Positions 28,901-30,127 of a DNA stretch of 30,127 nucleotides are shown piece after piece; position 1 is the stretch's first letter, and the number at the start of each line of letters is the position of its first letter. Under the pieces are notes generated by a model. That model did not search any database, was not told where the DNA came from, and was given only the letters and a program-made list of their open reading frames with translations. The translations under genes were made by a program, and so were the position numbers. The stretch comes from a virus, in the IMG/VR virus record IMGVR_UViG_3300031851_000116, positions 1-30,127 of that record; one strand, 5' to 3'.

Positions 28901-30127
28901 TAACTTGTGTAAAGTCGTTACTAACAATTGAATCGTTACCGCCATCATGTAGTGCGCCGTCAATTTTCTGTCCAACTGCACCGTAACCAAATGTTGTACA
29001 GTTTTGTACATATGGTGAACGTGCTGTAATCCATACACGCTCGTCAGCTGGTCCCCAACCTGGATCAAGTGATGCGTATGCGCCGCCTGTTGGTCTACTA
29101 GTACCGTTTGCACTTGCAGGACCTAAGTCTCCGTATAGACCTTCCATTGTTTGTAGTCTTAAACCAGTACCATTACGTAAGTAGTAGAAATCTTCTTCTT
29201 GTGATCCTATTACAGAATTTACATAATATCTAGCACAGTATTTAGATTTATAGTTTGCCGGTAATGATACAGTAATACTATTTGTGTATTCTCTAACATA
29301 ATTCTTTGGATAATTTAAATCCCATTTCATTGCATCAACAATAGTTCTTACATCTCGTTTACACAATACTGCGTTATACTCATATGCCATTTCTACAGTT
29401 AATGTACCTGTAGCATCACTAACATCTAATGCTGTTCCGCCAATTGTAGTACTAACTGTAAATGTAGTTGCACTTAGTATTTCTTTTACATAATAAGTTG
29501 TGCTAGTAGATATGCCACCAAATGTAGTGCCACTAAACTTAATGTCCATATTTTGTTCTAACCAAGCTGTACTTGTTATAGTTATAGCATCAGTTGAGTC
29601 TGTAGTTGCTGTTGCAGTATCTTTATAATAATTATTAACATATGCTACTGCTTCAGAAGCAATAAATTCTTTGTTTAATTCAAGTTGTCTAATTGCACTT
29701 GCAACATCAAAGTCTGGTGATGCTTTATTAGCAGCTTCATTGCCGCCACCGTAAATAATATCATTAACTAGTTGCATTGTGTTGTCAATTTGTGCAATTG
29801 CAGTTGCTTCTGATGTTACTGCACGAGCTAATGTTCTAGCATACTCATTAGATGCAATAGTTGCGTCTTTCTGATCGCCTAGTACTTTTTTGCTCGGTGC
29901 TCGTTTATAACTGTAAGCTGCTACCATACTTGCATAGTTTGTATCTAAACAAAAATCGTATCTTGCTGCGTCTAGAATATATCCAATATCTCTTTCACAC
30001 TTTGCACTATCATATGTTAAGCTAGGAAAGTTAGCTGTTATAAATGTTGTAACACTTGATTTAATTGTTGCCATCTGTGTGCCAATATCAGCATGATCAC
30101 TTTGTAGTGCCGCTGATGCACCAGTAA
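25938..30127 (-). CDS. Giant virion structural protein, 5' end beyond window
   Basis: At least 1,396 codons. An ATG at 30072-30074 has no Shine-Dalgarno, and the frame stays open for 17 more codons to the edge (reading TGASAALQSDHADIGTQ), so the true start probably lies outside. Numbering is from that ATG. A Cys-Arg-Asp motif occurs twice (CERDIGYILDAARYD at 26-40, CKRDVRTIVDAMKWD near 235). Around 330-520 the run of short strands (VQNCTTFGYGAV, SIVSNDFTQVISDG, MVSVFTYYSHIGYL) suggests a parallel beta-helix. Residues about 735-1015 hold at least six Asp-box-like repeats (STDGSTW, STNGTTW, SEDGITW, SMDGITW), suggesting a beta-propeller. The C terminus has fibre-like strands. It is likely a long tail or baseplate fibre. 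Confidence 0.85.
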   Translation of the reverse strand, partial: TGASAALQSDHADIGTQMATIKSSVTTFITANFPSLTYDSAKCERDIGYILDAARYDFCLDTNYASMVAAYSYKRAPSKKVLGDQKDATIASNEYARTLARAVTSEATAIAQIDNTMQLVNDIIYGGGNEAANKASPDFDVASAIRQLELNKEFIASEAVAYVNNYYKDTATATTDSTDAITITSTAWLEQNMDIKFSGTTFGGISTSTTYYVKEILSATTFTVSTTIGGTALDVSDATGTLTVEMAYEYNAVLCKRDVRTIVDAMKWDLNYPKNYVREYTNSITVSLPANYKSKYCARYYVNSVIGSQEEDFYYLRNGTGLRLQTMEGLYGDLGPASANGTSRPTGGAYASLDPGWGPADERVWITARSPYVQNCTTFGYGAVGQKIDGALHDGGNDSIVSNDFTQVISDGIGAWLLNNGRAEMVSVFTYYSHIGYLCETGGRARATNGNNSYGTYGSVAEGVDPDETPVTAIIDNKFQYNATVGLTNTDQAGILNLEYTHAGNDYTEAQIDIFGAGSNEEIIADEFRDGAMMQARVVDDQVDGDAGGSSYLIASNTAQQGTTTQLSLAATDGNLSTAYPGMKLVITGGAGVGQYGLIDTYNSGTKVATVLKETDGTAGWDHFVPGTTIITPNSSSTYQIEPAISFTVPAKSATNHTIASNQYNDVEFLETAAQYTALSGTTSSNGTGATFDVNRVGLKYYVSLNAGGSLHTRLETITIAGTSLGGATPANDLVITATTVTSGAVVDFDISGLPVGGNYIAVPNNTAGQYSTDGSTWSASTFPSSGSGNWTAVVSGLQNDGSSVYKSSAAIAVCTGSSNTAVSTNGTTWSAGTALPGALNTASGQDIAYGYTGVGVNTFVVVSESDTDIAYSLDAGGTWTLQSAALPNTGFKAITYGKGLFVAVTGGGSTSAATSEDGITWTARTLPASRDWVDVVWGNGRFIAIAADNATGAYSMDGITWTALTIGLASGLPKQITYGQGMFAVSSTDADGIAYSEYGTTPWTTQAVTSATGGYNGIAFGNPNRTPEFVAVGTGASATNVANCVLGARARGRVSVASEKIFAVRITEPGSTYSSAPTITVTDPNNVDDVVITARLGDGALGTPTVVNPGIGFATATAELNAANSNGNADFLQNGSFIAVRRLTERPVPGSNVTFASLPNQYFKLVNTISFLGTNDGSYTTFLQVSPSMSIGDAPVNGDAIDMRIRFSQVRLTGHDFLDIGTGGFVTTNYPGTPTVDPDQTKESFDADGGRVFFTATDQDGNFRVGDLFSIEQSTGVATLNAEAFNIAGLQELTLGEVTLGGNSASVSEFSTDPFFTANSDSVVPTQRAIKAYIEAQIGGGGATLNVNSITAGDIFISNNVITTASGELINITANMNFTGSITGLPVAYNYFLR

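Overview
The window is a late-gene stretch of a tailed, contractile-tail phage genome of the T4-like marine type (the group that includes cyanophages and SAR11/Pelagibacter myophages). The support is T4-type neck and tail-completion proteins (gp13-, gp14- and gp15-like), a long run of tail-fibre/virion-surface genes, AT-rich coding DNA, near-zero intergenic space, TAATG start/stop overlaps and AT-rich boxes resembling the T4 late promoter (TATAAATA). The host cannot be read from the sequence; a marine alphaproteobacterium or cyanobacterium is the natural guess.

Layout. (1) 1-960, minus strand: the 5' end of a small unknown gene, then a gp13-like neck gene. (2) 1010-6553, plus strand: gp14-like neck protein, two unknown proteins (one with a perfect 27-bp tandem repeat and a TolA-like coiled coil), gp15-like tail terminator, then a Nudix hydrolase, a cupin and a small unknown protein. 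A divergent pair of late-promoter-like boxes forming a perfect inverted repeat lies between gp13 and gp14. (3) 6542-12481, minus: four putative virion-surface proteins: a repeat fibre ending in a cupredoxin-like domain, a subtilisin-like protease, a seven-repeat FG-GAP propeller, and a second fibre with a cupredoxin-like domain. (4) 12519-19296, minus: a tightly packed nine-gene enzyme cassette, in transcription order a U32-like/Fe-S/methyltransferase fusion, a flavin-dependent halogenase, two 2OG-Fe(II) oxygenases, two paralogous unknown proteins around a third unknown, a J-domain protein and a small unknown. A hairpin terminator precedes it. (5) 19376-30127, minus: two unknown genes, then tail-fibre genes (two Kelch-like paralogues, one with a glycine-rich insertion; a LamG-like protein; an S74 self-cleaving chaperone protein; a small beta-rich protein) and a giant structural protein running off the right edge.

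How the parts may work together. The neck/tail-completion genes finish the head-tail joint. The fibre genes build a modular host-recognition surface with shared N-terminal tags and swappable C-terminal domains. The enzyme cassette sits inside the fibre locus and is organised as one operon. The strongest hypothesis for something new is that it is a coordinated modification pathway (oxidation, halogenation, methylation), acting either on virion proteins or on a small host metabolite. This is inference from gene content; the sequence does not show the substrate. No tRNA, CRISPR array, integrase or insertion sequence was recognised, and no stretch over 300 bases lacks a gene.
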